Shown here: piece after piece, positions 17,918-25,680 of the stretch | How the letters are laid out: every line of letters starts with the position of its first letter | Numbering within the stretch: the stretch's first letter is position 1 | Source of the DNA: Flavobacteriales bacterium | GTDB lineage: Bacteria; Bacteroidota; Bacteroidia; CAIKAF01 | Reading direction: 5' to 3' | Assembly (NCBI GenBank): GCA_022402535.1 | Contig: JAKRSD010000001.1 | Location: 1-62,002, forward strand | DNA length: 62,002 nt | The notes under the pieces: generated by a model | The model's database searches: none | Told to the model about the DNA's origin: nothing | Seen by the model: only the letters and a program-made list of their open reading frames with translations | Position numbers and translations under genes: made by a program

Positions 17918-18460
17918 TCATTGATAATAAGGCGAAATGAGTAAATACACCAACACGCCTGAAACCGACACATAAAACCAGATGGGCCAGGTAAGTTTGG
18001 CGATTTTTTTATGTCGGGCAAACTCGGCAGTTAACCCCCGGTAAGCCGTGTACAGAATAAATGGTAGAATGATTGCTGCCAGAAAAATATGGCTGATTAA
18101 AATGATATAGTATATCGTTTTCAAAGGGCCATCGCCACCGTACGAAGTAGAATCGCTCAGCAGGTGATGGGCGATATAGGAAACCAGAAACAATCCTGAA
18201 AGCACCATGGAGGCACCCATCAGGCGTTTATGGGCTTCGTACATTTTTTTCTTCACAGCCACCAGCGCCAATACCAATAATACCGAAACCGTGAAGTTGA
18301 TAGAGGCATTCAGGGTGGCAAATACATGTACATCAAATCCTAAATCGGCTTCGACTTTAATGCGTGATAAAAAGGCCACGGCAACAAAAACCACTACAGA
18401 TAATCCCACGATGAGGATGCCGGCTTTCATATCGTTTTTTTGAATTACGGGAGATAACAT
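17918..18460 (-). CDS. DUF420 membrane protein (CtaM/YozB-like)
   Basis: A 180-residue protein with five predicted transmembrane segments and conserved His in the helices (MYEAHKRLMG, SYIAHHLLSDST, LISHIFLAAI). The DUF420 family includes CtaM/YozB proteins associated with cytochrome oxidase assembly in Firmicutes; a similar role here is supported by the neighbouring Sco1, cyoE and oxidase subunit genes. The start at 18460 (MLSPVIQKND) is preferred over an internal Met at 18430 because the segment before the first helix resembles other members. Confidence 0.82.
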   Translation of the reverse strand: MLSPVIQKNDMKAGILIVGLSVVVFVAVAFLSRIKVEADLGFDVHVFATLNASINFTVSVLLVLALVAVKKKMYEAHKRLMGASMVLSGLFLVSYIAHHLLSDSTSYGGDGPLKTIYYIILISHIFLAAIILPFILYTAYRGLTAEFARHKKIAKLTWPIWFYVSVSGVLVYLLISPYYQ

Positions 18461-18508
18461 ATACTTAATTTCGGCTCAAAGGTACTAAGGAAACCGCAGT
18501 GCTTCTCA

Positions 18509-19174
18509 TTATTCTTGAAGTAAAATTCGGATATCGCGGATAAGGTCTTCGGTTTTTCCTTCTTCGGTTCCGTCGTAGGCTCCGCGGATGTGTCTGTTTT
18601 TATCAATCAACACCAAAAAACCACTGTGAATGTATCCCCCAGGCGCTTTGTCATCTTTTTGGGCAAAAGCCATATACTGGTTTTCGCATATGGAGTAAAT
18701 GGAATCCCGGTCTCCGGTCAAAAATTTCCAGATACGGGTATCTGCGCCTTTTTCATCGGCATATTTGCGCAACACGGCAGGTTGGTCATAATCGGGGTCA
18801 ATAGAATGCGACAAAATCATAAAATCAGAACGTGAAGCAAATTCATCCTGTACTTTTTTCAGGTTACCCGTCATGATGGGGCAGATAGAAGGGCAGGTAG
18901 TGAAAATAAAATCGGCCACATATACTTTGCCCTCCACCGTTTTTTCGGTTACTATATTTCCGTCTTGGTCGGTAAACGAAAATGCGGGAATTTGATGCTG
19001 AACGGTATCCGAAAAGGATACCCCATTTTCCTCACGAAATGTAATCACGGGTTCGCCCAAAAAAGGAAGTGTTTTTACAATGTTTTCGGCATCGTTGATT
19101 TCCTGTTTGTTCTCTTTGGAACCGCAGCCAAATCCAAGAGAAATAAATAATATGATGGTAAATGTACGTTTCAT
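18509..19174 (-). CDS. Sco1/SenC copper chaperone lipoprotein
   Basis: 221 residues with a lipoprotein signal (TIILFISLGFGC, acylated Cys at about residue 17), so it is tethered on the periplasmic side. The thioredoxin-like fold carries the Sco copper motif CPSICP and the conserved downstream His in YIHSGFLVLID. The family delivers copper to the CuA site of oxidase subunit II. It lies six bases after a Cys-less paralogue and upstream of DUF420. Confidence 0.92.
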   Translation of the reverse strand: MKRTFTIILFISLGFGCGSKENKQEINDAENIVKTLPFLGEPVITFREENGVSFSDTVQHQIPAFSFTDQDGNIVTEKTVEGKVYVADFIFTTCPSICPIMTGNLKKVQDEFASRSDFMILSHSIDPDYDQPAVLRKYADEKGADTRIWKFLTGDRDSIYSICENQYMAFAQKDDKAPGGYIHSGFLVLIDKNRHIRGAYDGTEEGKTEDLIRDIRILLQE

Positions 19175-19180
19175 TTTTTA

Positions 19181-19891
19181 TCAGTTAAATTCAATAAAAC
19201 GGTGGGTTTTATAGGCCAGTTCATATTCTTTGTAGAGCAGCAGAATTTCTTTTTTGATATTGGAAATTTCGCCCTGTTTCACCGGGTTAAAATAGGAACG
19301 GATGCGTCCTTCTTTATCTATCAACACCACGGAAGAAGGGTCAAATGGTTCCGGGTAATTCGGATCTGTTTTGAAGAATCCTTCGGTCTGAAGCGACTGT
19401 ATCAGCGAATCGTTTCCATAGAGTTCAATCCAGCGGGCATCCGCCCCGTTAAGTTTACGGGTCTTTTCAGATGGAAGGATATATTGGATTTTACTCGAGT
19501 CTGCATGTTTCCAAAAGGTAATCCAATATAATTCCGGAAACTCGGGGAGGATTTCTGAGGCTGCATACACCACTTCTTTGGGCACTTCATTCAATAAAGC
19601 AGCATCCAAAAAATGACCCAGATATAAACGTCCTTCCAAATTTTTGGAGTTGAAGTTGAGATCGGATGGAATCGCTGTGAGCGTAAACTTCGGAATCTGA
19701 TGATAAATTGTGTCAGTAACGGTACCGCCTCGTACGGTTTTAGTTTCCGTGATTTTGGGACCGTAAAATTTTAGCCGGTTTACTTTGTGTACGCCTGCAT
19801 AAATCAGGAAGTAAAAAACGGCTGCAGGACCTATAAATAAAAGCAGCAGTAAAGCGGCTTTGGTAGTTTTGTTTAATTTCTTTTGCGCCAT
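19181..19891 (-). CDS. Sco-like thioredoxin-fold protein lacking the copper-binding Cys and His
   Basis: 236 residues with an N-terminal membrane anchor (AALLLLLFIGPAAVFYFLIYAG). It shares the Sco1 layout of its downstream neighbour: HQIPKFTLT corresponds to HQIPAFSFT, RLYLGHFLDAALLNEVP to the CxxxC segment, and SSVVLIDKEGRIRSYF to SGFLVLIDKNRHIRGAY. At the metal site the two Cys are replaced by Asp-Ala-Ala-Leu-Leu and the His by a Pro-Ser-Ser context, so copper binding in the Sco manner is not expected. A structural or assembly role with Sco1 is a guess. Confidence 0.75.
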   Translation of the reverse strand: MAQKKLNKTTKAALLLLLFIGPAAVFYFLIYAGVHKVNRLKFYGPKITETKTVRGGTVTDTIYHQIPKFTLTAIPSDLNFNSKNLEGRLYLGHFLDAALLNEVPKEVVYAASEILPEFPELYWITFWKHADSSKIQYILPSEKTRKLNGADARWIELYGNDSLIQSLQTEGFFKTDPNYPEPFDPSSVVLIDKEGRIRSYFNPVKQGEISNIKKEILLLYKEYELAYKTHRFIEFN

Positions 19892-19899
19892 AATACATT

Positions 19900-19932
19900 A
19901 AAAAAAAGCCCTCTTTGTGTTAAGAGGGCTTT
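19900..19932 (-). terminator. intrinsic terminator after the subunit IV gene
   Basis: On the minus strand, AAAGCCCTCTTA and its complement form a stem of about 11 bp around a short loop, followed by a run of eight T. It separates the oxidase structural genes from the Sco-like genes. No -7 box is visible between it and the next start, so partial read-through may feed the downstream genes. Confidence 0.88.
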
Positions 19933-19949
19933 CGTTTTGAATATTGTTT

Positions 19950-20423
19950 TTAGTGATGCGACTCTTCTGCACCGTGTTTTCCGCCTCCGTCATCATGGTG
20001 GCCTTCTGTGGCATGGCCTTCATGATAAACCCGTTTGAAGAAATCAGGGCGCACCAGCTGATTGTCGCGGAGAGCATACCCTTCAAACATCATAAGGGCA
20101 ATAAAATAAATTAAAAAGGTTGTGGTAAGTGAAACCGTCAGTTTGAAGTTAAACTTTTCATCACCCAAGTGCATGAATGAAAATACGATGTAGTAAGCTT
20201 TAACTAAAGTAAGCGTAATGAAGAACCATTTTTCACCCACGGCAGACATCAATCTTTTTTCACCACCGCCTAAGTCATTTAAGAAGGCAAATCCTACTTC
20301 AACGGTAGTAACGGCTAATAGAATCCAGAATACTTTCCAAATCCATTTGGTTTTTGGTTTTTCAATTTCCTGACCGGGCACATACGTGTGCATGTGGTAA
20401 TGGTCCATTTGAAATCCTGCCAT
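19950..20423 (-). CDS. cytochrome c oxidase subunit IV (CoxD/CyoD-type)
   Basis: 157 residues with three transmembrane segments (IWKVFWILLAVTTVEVGFAF; FITLTLVKAYYIVFSFMHLG; VSLTTTFLIYFIALMMF), which match the prokaryotic subunit IV family. The C-terminal tail is rich in His, Gly, Glu and Asp, and a His-rich N terminus precedes the first helix; these could bind metal, but that is speculative. It ends 17 bases before a terminator and follows the subunit III gene. Confidence 0.85.
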   Translation of the reverse strand: MAGFQMDHYHMHTYVPGQEIEKPKTKWIWKVFWILLAVTTVEVGFAFLNDLGGGEKRLMSAVGEKWFFITLTLVKAYYIVFSFMHLGDEKFNFKLTVSLTTTFLIYFIALMMFEGYALRDNQLVRPDFFKRVYHEGHATEGHHDDGGGKHGAEESHH

Positions 20424-20464
20424 GCGTCTAAAATTTTATCGTTTGTGAATAAATGAAATGCGAA

Positions 20465-21187
20465 CTAGATGAGATAGAAGAAGGTGAATACGAATACCCA
20501 GACTAAATCTACAAAGTGCCAGTAAAGTCCCACTTTTTCAACCATTTCGTAATGGCCTCTTTTCTCCATCACTCCACGCAGAACCATACCCAACACAATG
20601 ATGTTTAACACCACTCCGCTGAATACGTGAGAACCATGAAAACCCGTGATAAAGAAGAAAAAGTTGGCAAATAACTGCGCTCCATATTCATTGTAATGCA
20701 TATTGGCACCATGTACGATATATTCCGAACCGTCAGCCAATAAAAGACCTGTTGCTCTTCCGGCATCTGTACCGGAAATGAAATGATACCATTCCCAAGC
20801 CTGTGAGCCTAAGAAGGCAAAACCGCCGATAATGGTCCAAATCATCCATTTTACCACGGCTTTTTTATCGAAACGGTGACCAGCTTCCACAGCCAATACC
20901 ATAGTTACCGAAGACATAATGAGGATGAAAGTCATCAAAGAAACGAAAGCCAGTTTGATGTGTCCATCGTAAAAAGGGAAGTGATTAAATACTTCGTCGG
21001 GAGCAGGCCAGTAACCGTTTTCCGCCTTGTTTCTCATCACTCCGTAAGAAATAAGAAGAGAGGAGAAAGTGAACGCATCGGAGATGAGGAAAAACCACAT
21101 CATCATTTTGCCATAGCTTACATTAAACGGAGCTACACCACCGCCCCAAACACCTTTTTCTGAAGGAACACTAGCTGTATGTGCCAT
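20465..21187 (-). CDS. cytochrome c oxidase subunit III (first of two)
   Basis: 240 residues, with hydrophobic segments typical of heme-copper oxidase subunit III and the conserved endings TGFHGSHVFSGVVLNI and YWHFVDLVWVFVFTFFYL. The conserved Glu/His contacts of the family (QAWEWYHF, HGSHVFSG, WHFVD) are visible. It is inserted in the inner membrane as part of a caa3/cbb-like oxidase; subunits I and II are not in the window. It lies between a shorter subunit III-like gene and subunit IV. Confidence 0.92.
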   Translation of the reverse strand: MAHTASVPSEKGVWGGGVAPFNVSYGKMMMWFFLISDAFTFSSLLISYGVMRNKAENGYWPAPDEVFNHFPFYDGHIKLAFVSLMTFILIMSSVTMVLAVEAGHRFDKKAVVKWMIWTIIGGFAFLGSQAWEWYHFISGTDAGRATGLLLADGSEYIVHGANMHYNEYGAQLFANFFFFITGFHGSHVFSGVVLNIIVLGMVLRGVMEKRGHYEMVEKVGLYWHFVDLVWVFVFTFFYLI

Positions 21188-21276
21188 AATTCTTTGTTAT
21201 CCTTGTTTAGACTGCAAATAAAATCAGTTTTTTCAAAAATGCGAAGGAAATGTTAAAAAAAACACCTCTATTTTTA

Positions 21277-21873
21277 TCAACTCTTAATAACGAGAAAGAC
21301 AAACAGGTAGAGCCACAGGAAATCAAGGAAATGCCAGAAAATGGCTGTTAATTTGATACCCAGGTGATTCTGTGGCGAATACTTTCCGCGCAATGCCTGA
21401 ATCCACGTGTAAAAAAGAGAAATTAATCCGCCGGCAAGGTGGGCAAGGTGGGTGCCGGTAATCACGATAAAAAATGAACCCGACAGGTTATTCGGATCCA
21501 CAAAGCGGATTCCGTTTTCGGCCAGTTCGCCCCAGCCGACAATCTGCATTATGCAAAACACGGCGCCTAAAGCCAGCGTAATCAACAGGTAGTTGGCGCC
21601 TGCTTTTATGTTGTTGTTTTTTACCGAAGTGCGGGCCAGATTTACCGTAATGCTGCTGACCAGCAAAACGGCCGTTGAATACCAAAAAATCATGGGCAGC
21701 TCAAAATCGAACCATTTTTTCTGTCCTTCGCGTACGATGAAGGCACTCGTGAGTGCCGCAAATATCATGGCCATGGAAGCAATGCCCAGCCAGAGTATAA
21801 ATTTGGAATTGCGCTCTTTGTCTTTGAGTTCCGTGATTTCTTTTTCGGTGAGCGGTTGAATAGATTCCTGCAT
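21277..21873 (-). CDS. cytochrome c oxidase subunit III-like protein (second, shorter)
   Basis: 198 residues with five transmembrane segments and the subunit III signatures GTHLAHLAGGLISL and IFWHFLDFLWLYLFVFL. It is shorter than the neighbouring 240-residue paralogue. Two adjacent subunit III genes are commonly seen in Bacteroidota oxidase clusters. The start is three bases after the cyoE stop, showing translational coupling. Confidence 0.9.
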   Translation of the reverse strand: MQESIQPLTEKEITELKDKERNSKFILWLGIASMAMIFAALTSAFIVREGQKKWFDFELPMIFWYSTAVLLVSSITVNLARTSVKNNNIKAGANYLLITLALGAVFCIMQIVGWGELAENGIRFVDPNNLSGSFFIVITGTHLAHLAGGLISLFYTWIQALRGKYSPQNHLGIKLTAIFWHFLDFLWLYLFVFLVIKS

Positions 21874-21876
21874 AAT

Positions 21877-22776
21877 TTAAAAGTTTATGTACAATAACAA
21901 CTGAATCACCGGAAGGTAAAAAAAAGAGCCGAACATCACCAATTTGGCGTCTTCCATACTGCATGTTTTATAAAGTCTGAATGCAGAGTATGTGAAGGCT
22001 ACGGAAAAAACTTCCATCGCAATTAAGGTGCCCATATTGCAAAATCCGAATGCATACGGAGTGGCCACGGTTGGAATGAGCATAGCTGTGTAAAAAAAGA
22101 TGATGGCGGCATTTTCTTTACTGTGTCCGCTTTTTAACGGTAAAAGCCAAAAACCCGCTTTCTGATAGTCGTGGTGCATCCGCCAGGCAATCGCCCAAAA
22201 ATGCGGAAACTGCCACATGAACTGAATGAAAAATAACACCCAGGCTTCGAATCCGAGGCTGCCTTTGGCCGCTACCCATCCTAAAAGAGGGGGAAGCGCT
22301 CCAGGAATTGCCCCTACAAAAACAGCGATGGGCGTCACTTTTTTAAGCGGTGTATAAATAAAAGCATATATGAGTAAAGCGCCCACACTCATGGCGGTGG
22401 CTGTAGGATTGGTGCCAAACCATAAAATCAGGGTGCCTAAAACGCCTGTAATCAGCGAAACGGCCATTCCCTCTGTTGGGTCCATTCTTCCTGCGGCCAA
22501 CGGACGGTTTTTGGTGCGGTCCATCAGTTGGTCCGAATTTCTTTCAAACACCTGGTTTAATCCATTGGCTGAACCGGTAATAAACGAACCTCCGATGGTT
22601 ACTGCGATTAAGGATAAGGTATCAATATTGCCTTCTGCACCGATTAAATACCCCAAAACAGCAGAAACTATCACCAATGCGGCCAGTCTGAATTTTGTGA
22701 GTGTCAGATAGTCATTGAATTTGCCGCTTTTTTTGGAGAGGGTTCCGGCTTCTGAAGTATGTATTGTTTTCGCCAA
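21877..22776 (-). CDS. cyoE: protoheme IX farnesyltransferase (heme O synthase)
   Basis: A UbiA-family membrane prenyltransferase of about 299 residues that makes heme O for the oxidase. It contains the Asp-rich prenyl-diphosphate motif in NQVFERNSDQLMDRTKNRPL and several transmembrane helices. Start choice: the frame opens with TTG at 22800, but that lies within a perfect minus-strand -7 box (22798-22805), so I place the start at the next TTG (22776). There is no ATG before about residue 90. First gene of the oxidase accessory run. Confidence 0.92.
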   Translation of the reverse strand: MAKTIHTSEAGTLSKKSGKFNDYLTLTKFRLAALVIVSAVLGYLIGAEGNIDTLSLIAVTIGGSFITGSANGLNQVFERNSDQLMDRTKNRPLAAGRMDPTEGMAVSLITGVLGTLILWFGTNPTATAMSVGALLIYAFIYTPLKKVTPIAVFVGAIPGALPPLLGWVAAKGSLGFEAWVLFFIQFMWQFPHFWAIAWRMHHDYQKAGFWLLPLKSGHSKENAAIIFFYTAMLIPTVATPYAFGFCNMGTLIAMEVFSVAFTYSAFRLYKTCSMEDAKLVMFGSFFYLPVIQLLLYINF

Positions 22777-22797
22777 AATGATTTTGCTTAAGCGCGG

Positions 22798-22805
22798 CAA
22801 AAGTA
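22798..22805 (-). promoter_or_regulatory. -7 promoter box of the oxidase cluster
   Basis: On the minus strand TACTTTTG, an exact TAnnTTTG match. Transcription would begin near 22792, which excludes the TTG at 22800 as start of cyoE. Confidence 0.5.
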
Positions 22806-22919
22806 CGTTTTTTGAACGAATGCCCTAATGTTTATGAAATGAGAAATGAGTATGATTTTTCCAGCGTTGAATCCATAGTGAAATAGGTTGTGTTTGATTT
22901 TTATGCCTTATTTTGAGGC

Positions 22920-24323
22920 ATGAAAATTTCTTTCCACGGCGCAGCAAGAACAGTAACCGGTTCTAAACATTTGATTGAAACCGAATCGGGTAAGCAGATA
23001 TTACTGGATTGCGGAATGTTTCAGGGACATGGCACTGATGCCGATCGTTTGAACCGTCATTTTGGTTTTGATCCGGCTTCGGTGGATGTGCTTCTGGTTT
23101 CGCATGCCCATATCGATCATTCGGGTCTGATTCCACTCTTGGTGAAACAAGGTTTTCGGGGTGATATTTATTGCACCCCCGCCACCCGAGACCTGATGGA
23201 AATTATGCTCTTAGACAGTGCCGGTATTCAGGAATCGGACATTAAATACCTGAATAAAAGGAGGAAAAAACAAGGCAAAACACCTCTTGCCCCACTATAC
23301 ATGGAAGAAAACGTGGTGCAGGCCATGAAACTGGTGCGCGAAGTACACTATGATACCGAAACCGAACTGTTTAAAGGCTGCCGGTTTATGTTTACCGATG
23401 TGGGACACATTGTAGGCAGTGCGGCCGTACATGTGGCAATAACCGAAAACGGAAAAGAAACCCGGATTACGTTTTCGGGAGATATTGGCCGTTACGGTCA
23501 GGAAATCCTGAGAGACCCGCAACCTTTCGGTCAGGCCGATTATATTTTATGCGAAAGCACATACGGGAATGAACTGCATGTTGCCAATGATAATCCGGAT
23601 GAAGACCTTTTGCAGCATATAGAAGAAACCTGCATCCGAAATGCCGGTAAATTAATCATTCCGGCATTCAGTGTGGGCAGAACGCAAGAGTTGTTGTATA
23701 AGCTGAATCATCTTTTTTTGGAGCGCCGGCTTCCGCATATCAATTATTTTGTGGATAGTCCGCTGTCGCGAAAGGCCACCCAGGTGATGCGTGATCACAC
23801 CAACCTCTACAACAAAGAGGTGAAAAAACTGATGCAGCGCGACGATGACCCGTTTGATTTTCCTTACCTTACCTTTATAAATGATGCGGAAGAATCCAAA
23901 GCCTTGAACAGTTCCAACGAGCCTTGTGTGATTATATCAGCTTCTGGAATGGCAGATGCCGGACGGGTAAAACATCATATTGCCAATAATATCGGTAAAC
24001 CTGAAACCACCATTTTGATTGTGGGCTATTGTGAACCCGATTCTTTAGGCGGAAGACTGATGCGCGGAGCCCGTGAGGTGAAAATTTTTGGCGAAGAGTA
24101 TCACGTAAACTGTTCTGTGAAGGTGATGAAAAGCATCAGTGCCCACGGCGATTATAAGGATATGATCCGGTTTTTATCCTGTCAGGATCCCCGTGAAGTA
24201 AAAACCGTTTTTTTGGTGCACGGAGAATACGAAGAACAGATTATTTTCCGGGAAAGATTGCAGGAAGCCGGATTTCGGGATATTGATATCCCCGATTTGC
24301 ATGCCAGTAGAGAATTACATTAG
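22920..24323 (+). CDS. metallo-beta-lactamase/beta-CASP ribonuclease-like protein
   Basis: 467 residues, the typical size of bacterial CPSF73-like beta-CASP proteins, which cleave RNA. The zinc motif HAHIDHSG is at about residues 61-68 with further ligands in DVGHIVGSA and FSGDIGR. The beta-CASP and C-terminal RMMBL parts show IIPAFSVGRTQELLY, ISASGMADAGRVKHH and SISAHGDY. Cytosolic RNA processing is the family role; the particular target is unknown. The start ATG lies four bases after TTATTTTG, a near-match to the -7 box. The 3' end overlaps the convergent downstream gene by four bases. Confidence 0.9.
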   Translation: MKISFHGAARTVTGSKHLIETESGKQILLDCGMFQGHGTDADRLNRHFGFDPASVDVLLVSHAHIDHSGLIPLLVKQGFRGDIYCTPATRDLMEIMLLDSAGIQESDIKYLNKRRKKQGKTPLAPLYMEENVVQAMKLVREVHYDTETELFKGCRFMFTDVGHIVGSAAVHVAITENGKETRITFSGDIGRYGQEILRDPQPFGQADYILCESTYGNELHVANDNPDEDLLQHIEETCIRNAGKLIIPAFSVGRTQELLYKLNHLFLERRLPHINYFVDSPLSRKATQVMRDHTNLYNKEVKKLMQRDDDPFDFPYLTFINDAEESKALNSSNEPCVIISASGMADAGRVKHHIANNIGKPETTILIVGYCEPDSLGGRLMRGAREVKIFGEEYHVNCSVKVMKSISAHGDYKDMIRFLSCQDPREVKTVFLVHGEYEEQIIFRERLQEAGFRDIDIPDLHASRELH

Positions 24324-24862
24324 TTCTTTTTGGAGACCTTGAATGAATCGAAAATTAACGAGGCCGTAGGCCGGTATTTTCCATAAGCTTCTTCGGCCAT
24401 GGTAAAGGTGAGTATGAACAAGGTATTTCCTTTTTTCAGAATTCGCTGATACCAAATCAGCTTTTTATCGTTCATCATGCCTGAAAAAATAATTTCTCCA
24501 TATTCGCCTCCTTTTCCATTCAATATTTCCGAAGAAACTGTTTTACCCTCCTCAAATGACTGAGGAACTTGATCAAGGGTCAATTGCACGACATCTTTCA
24601 ATGAAATGTCAGTGTTAGGATTTATAACCAGGTTGAAGTTTTCATTAAAATCGTCCTGTGGCGTTTCTTTAGGAGATACCACTGCTATTTGAGTGCCCCT
24701 GAAGGCTAATTTTTTTTCCCAGTTTGCCGGATACTTCATGGAAAATGCCCATTCTTTGTCTTTGTATGTAGCCCATTTTGATTTGCTTTTCTGAGCATGT
24801 ACCCCTATAAAAATGAAAAGTAAAAATATCGTTGCTGTTGTTTTTAATTGTTTGATATGCAT
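24320..24862 (-). CDS. secreted PsbP/DcrB-like protein
   Basis: 180 residues with a signal peptide (TTATIFLLFIFIGVHAQ). The mature part has the fold phrase WAFSMKYPANWEKKL, followed by alternating strands and a terminal SLIFDSFKV; this pattern resembles the DUF1795/DcrB/PsbP-like family. Function in Bacteroidota is unknown. It overlaps the convergent beta-CASP gene by four bases and lies downstream of the SDR gene on the same strand (11-base gap), so it may be in that operon. Confidence 0.65.
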   Translation of the reverse strand: MHIKQLKTTATIFLLFIFIGVHAQKSKSKWATYKDKEWAFSMKYPANWEKKLAFRGTQIAVVSPKETPQDDFNENFNLVINPNTDISLKDVVQLTLDQVPQSFEEGKTVSSEILNGKGGEYGEIIFSGMMNDKKLIWYQRILKKGNTLFILTFTMAEEAYGKYRPTASLIFDSFKVSKKN

Positions 24863-24873
24863 ATGATTAAAAA

Positions 24874-25680
24874 TTATGGATTAAGTGCGTTGTTGCCCAA
24901 TTTTACCCAGCCTGTTTTTTTGTGGGTGAATTGAATAAAGGCATGTGGAATCAGCGGTAAGAGCCATACGGTCAGCTTGTTGAGTATCCCGGGAATACAC
25001 TCTGCTTTGTTACAAAATAAAGCGTGCAGAGCTTTTCGGGCAACAAAATCGGCGTTTTGCATGATGCCGGTGTTCTTGGCCAATTTCAGGTTCACCTTGT
25101 TGGGGTCATACAAGCCTGTGGCGGTGGCTCCCGGAATCAGACAGGTTATTTTGATGCCGGTATGTTTCATTTCGTTGCGGAGTGCGCGGGTAAAATAACG
25201 CATAAAAGTTTTTGATGGGCCGTACAAAGATATTCCCGGGTAGGGCATAACCGACGAAATTGATGAAACATTCAATATATATCCGTTTCCTGCGGTTTTC
25301 ATTTTTTCACCGAAAAGGCGGCAAAGCATCACGGGGGTGTTCATGTGCAATTGAAGAATGGTTCTCACTTTTTCTACCGGAGCCGCTGTTACTTCCGAAA
25401 ATAAGAGCATACCGGCATTGTTGATTAAAATGTCAATATCCAGTTTTTCGTTTTCGCAGAAAGCAAATACTTCCGCGGCTGATTCTTCACGGCTCAAATC
25501 ACAATAAAAGGGAATACATGCCACTGTATATTTACGTTGAATTTCGTCTGTACATACAGGTAATAAATCCACCTGATTGCTTACCAAAACCAAATCAATG
25601 CCTTTTCCCGCCAACTCATGTGCCAGGGCGTATCCTATACCCGATGTCCCTCCGGTGATGAGTGCTCTTTGTCTTTTCAT
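24874..25680 (-). CDS. short-chain dehydrogenase/reductase
   Basis: 268 residues from the ATG at 25680, whose first base triplet overlaps the stop of the upstream OYE gene (ATGA). An earlier in-frame ATG at 25701 lies inside that gene. It is a classical SDR: cofactor loop TGGTSGIGYALA at the N terminus, NNAG at about residues 88-91, catalytic Ser in NVSSISSV and YGPSK for Tyr and Lys. A hydrophobic C-terminal stretch (KLTVWLLPLIPHAFIQF) hints at membrane association. Substrate unknown; coupling to an ene-reductase suggests lipid or xenobiotic reduction. Confidence 0.88.
   Translation of the reverse strand: MKRQRALITGGTSGIGYALAHELAGKGIDLVLVSNQVDLLPVCTDEIQRKYTVACIPFYCDLSREESAAEVFAFCENEKLDIDILINNAGMLLFSEVTAAPVEKVRTILQLHMNTPVMLCRLFGEKMKTAGNGYILNVSSISSVMPYPGISLYGPSKTFMRYFTRALRNEMKHTGIKITCLIPGATATGLYDPNKVNLKLAKNTGIMQNADFVARKALHALFCNKAECIPGILNKLTVWLLPLIPHAFIQFTHKKTGWVKLGNNALNP

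Noticed and set aside
20465-21873. Fusion or frameshift between the two subunit III genes
   Set aside because: Each has its own start, complete helices and a family-typical end; two adjacent subunit III genes are normal in this phylum.
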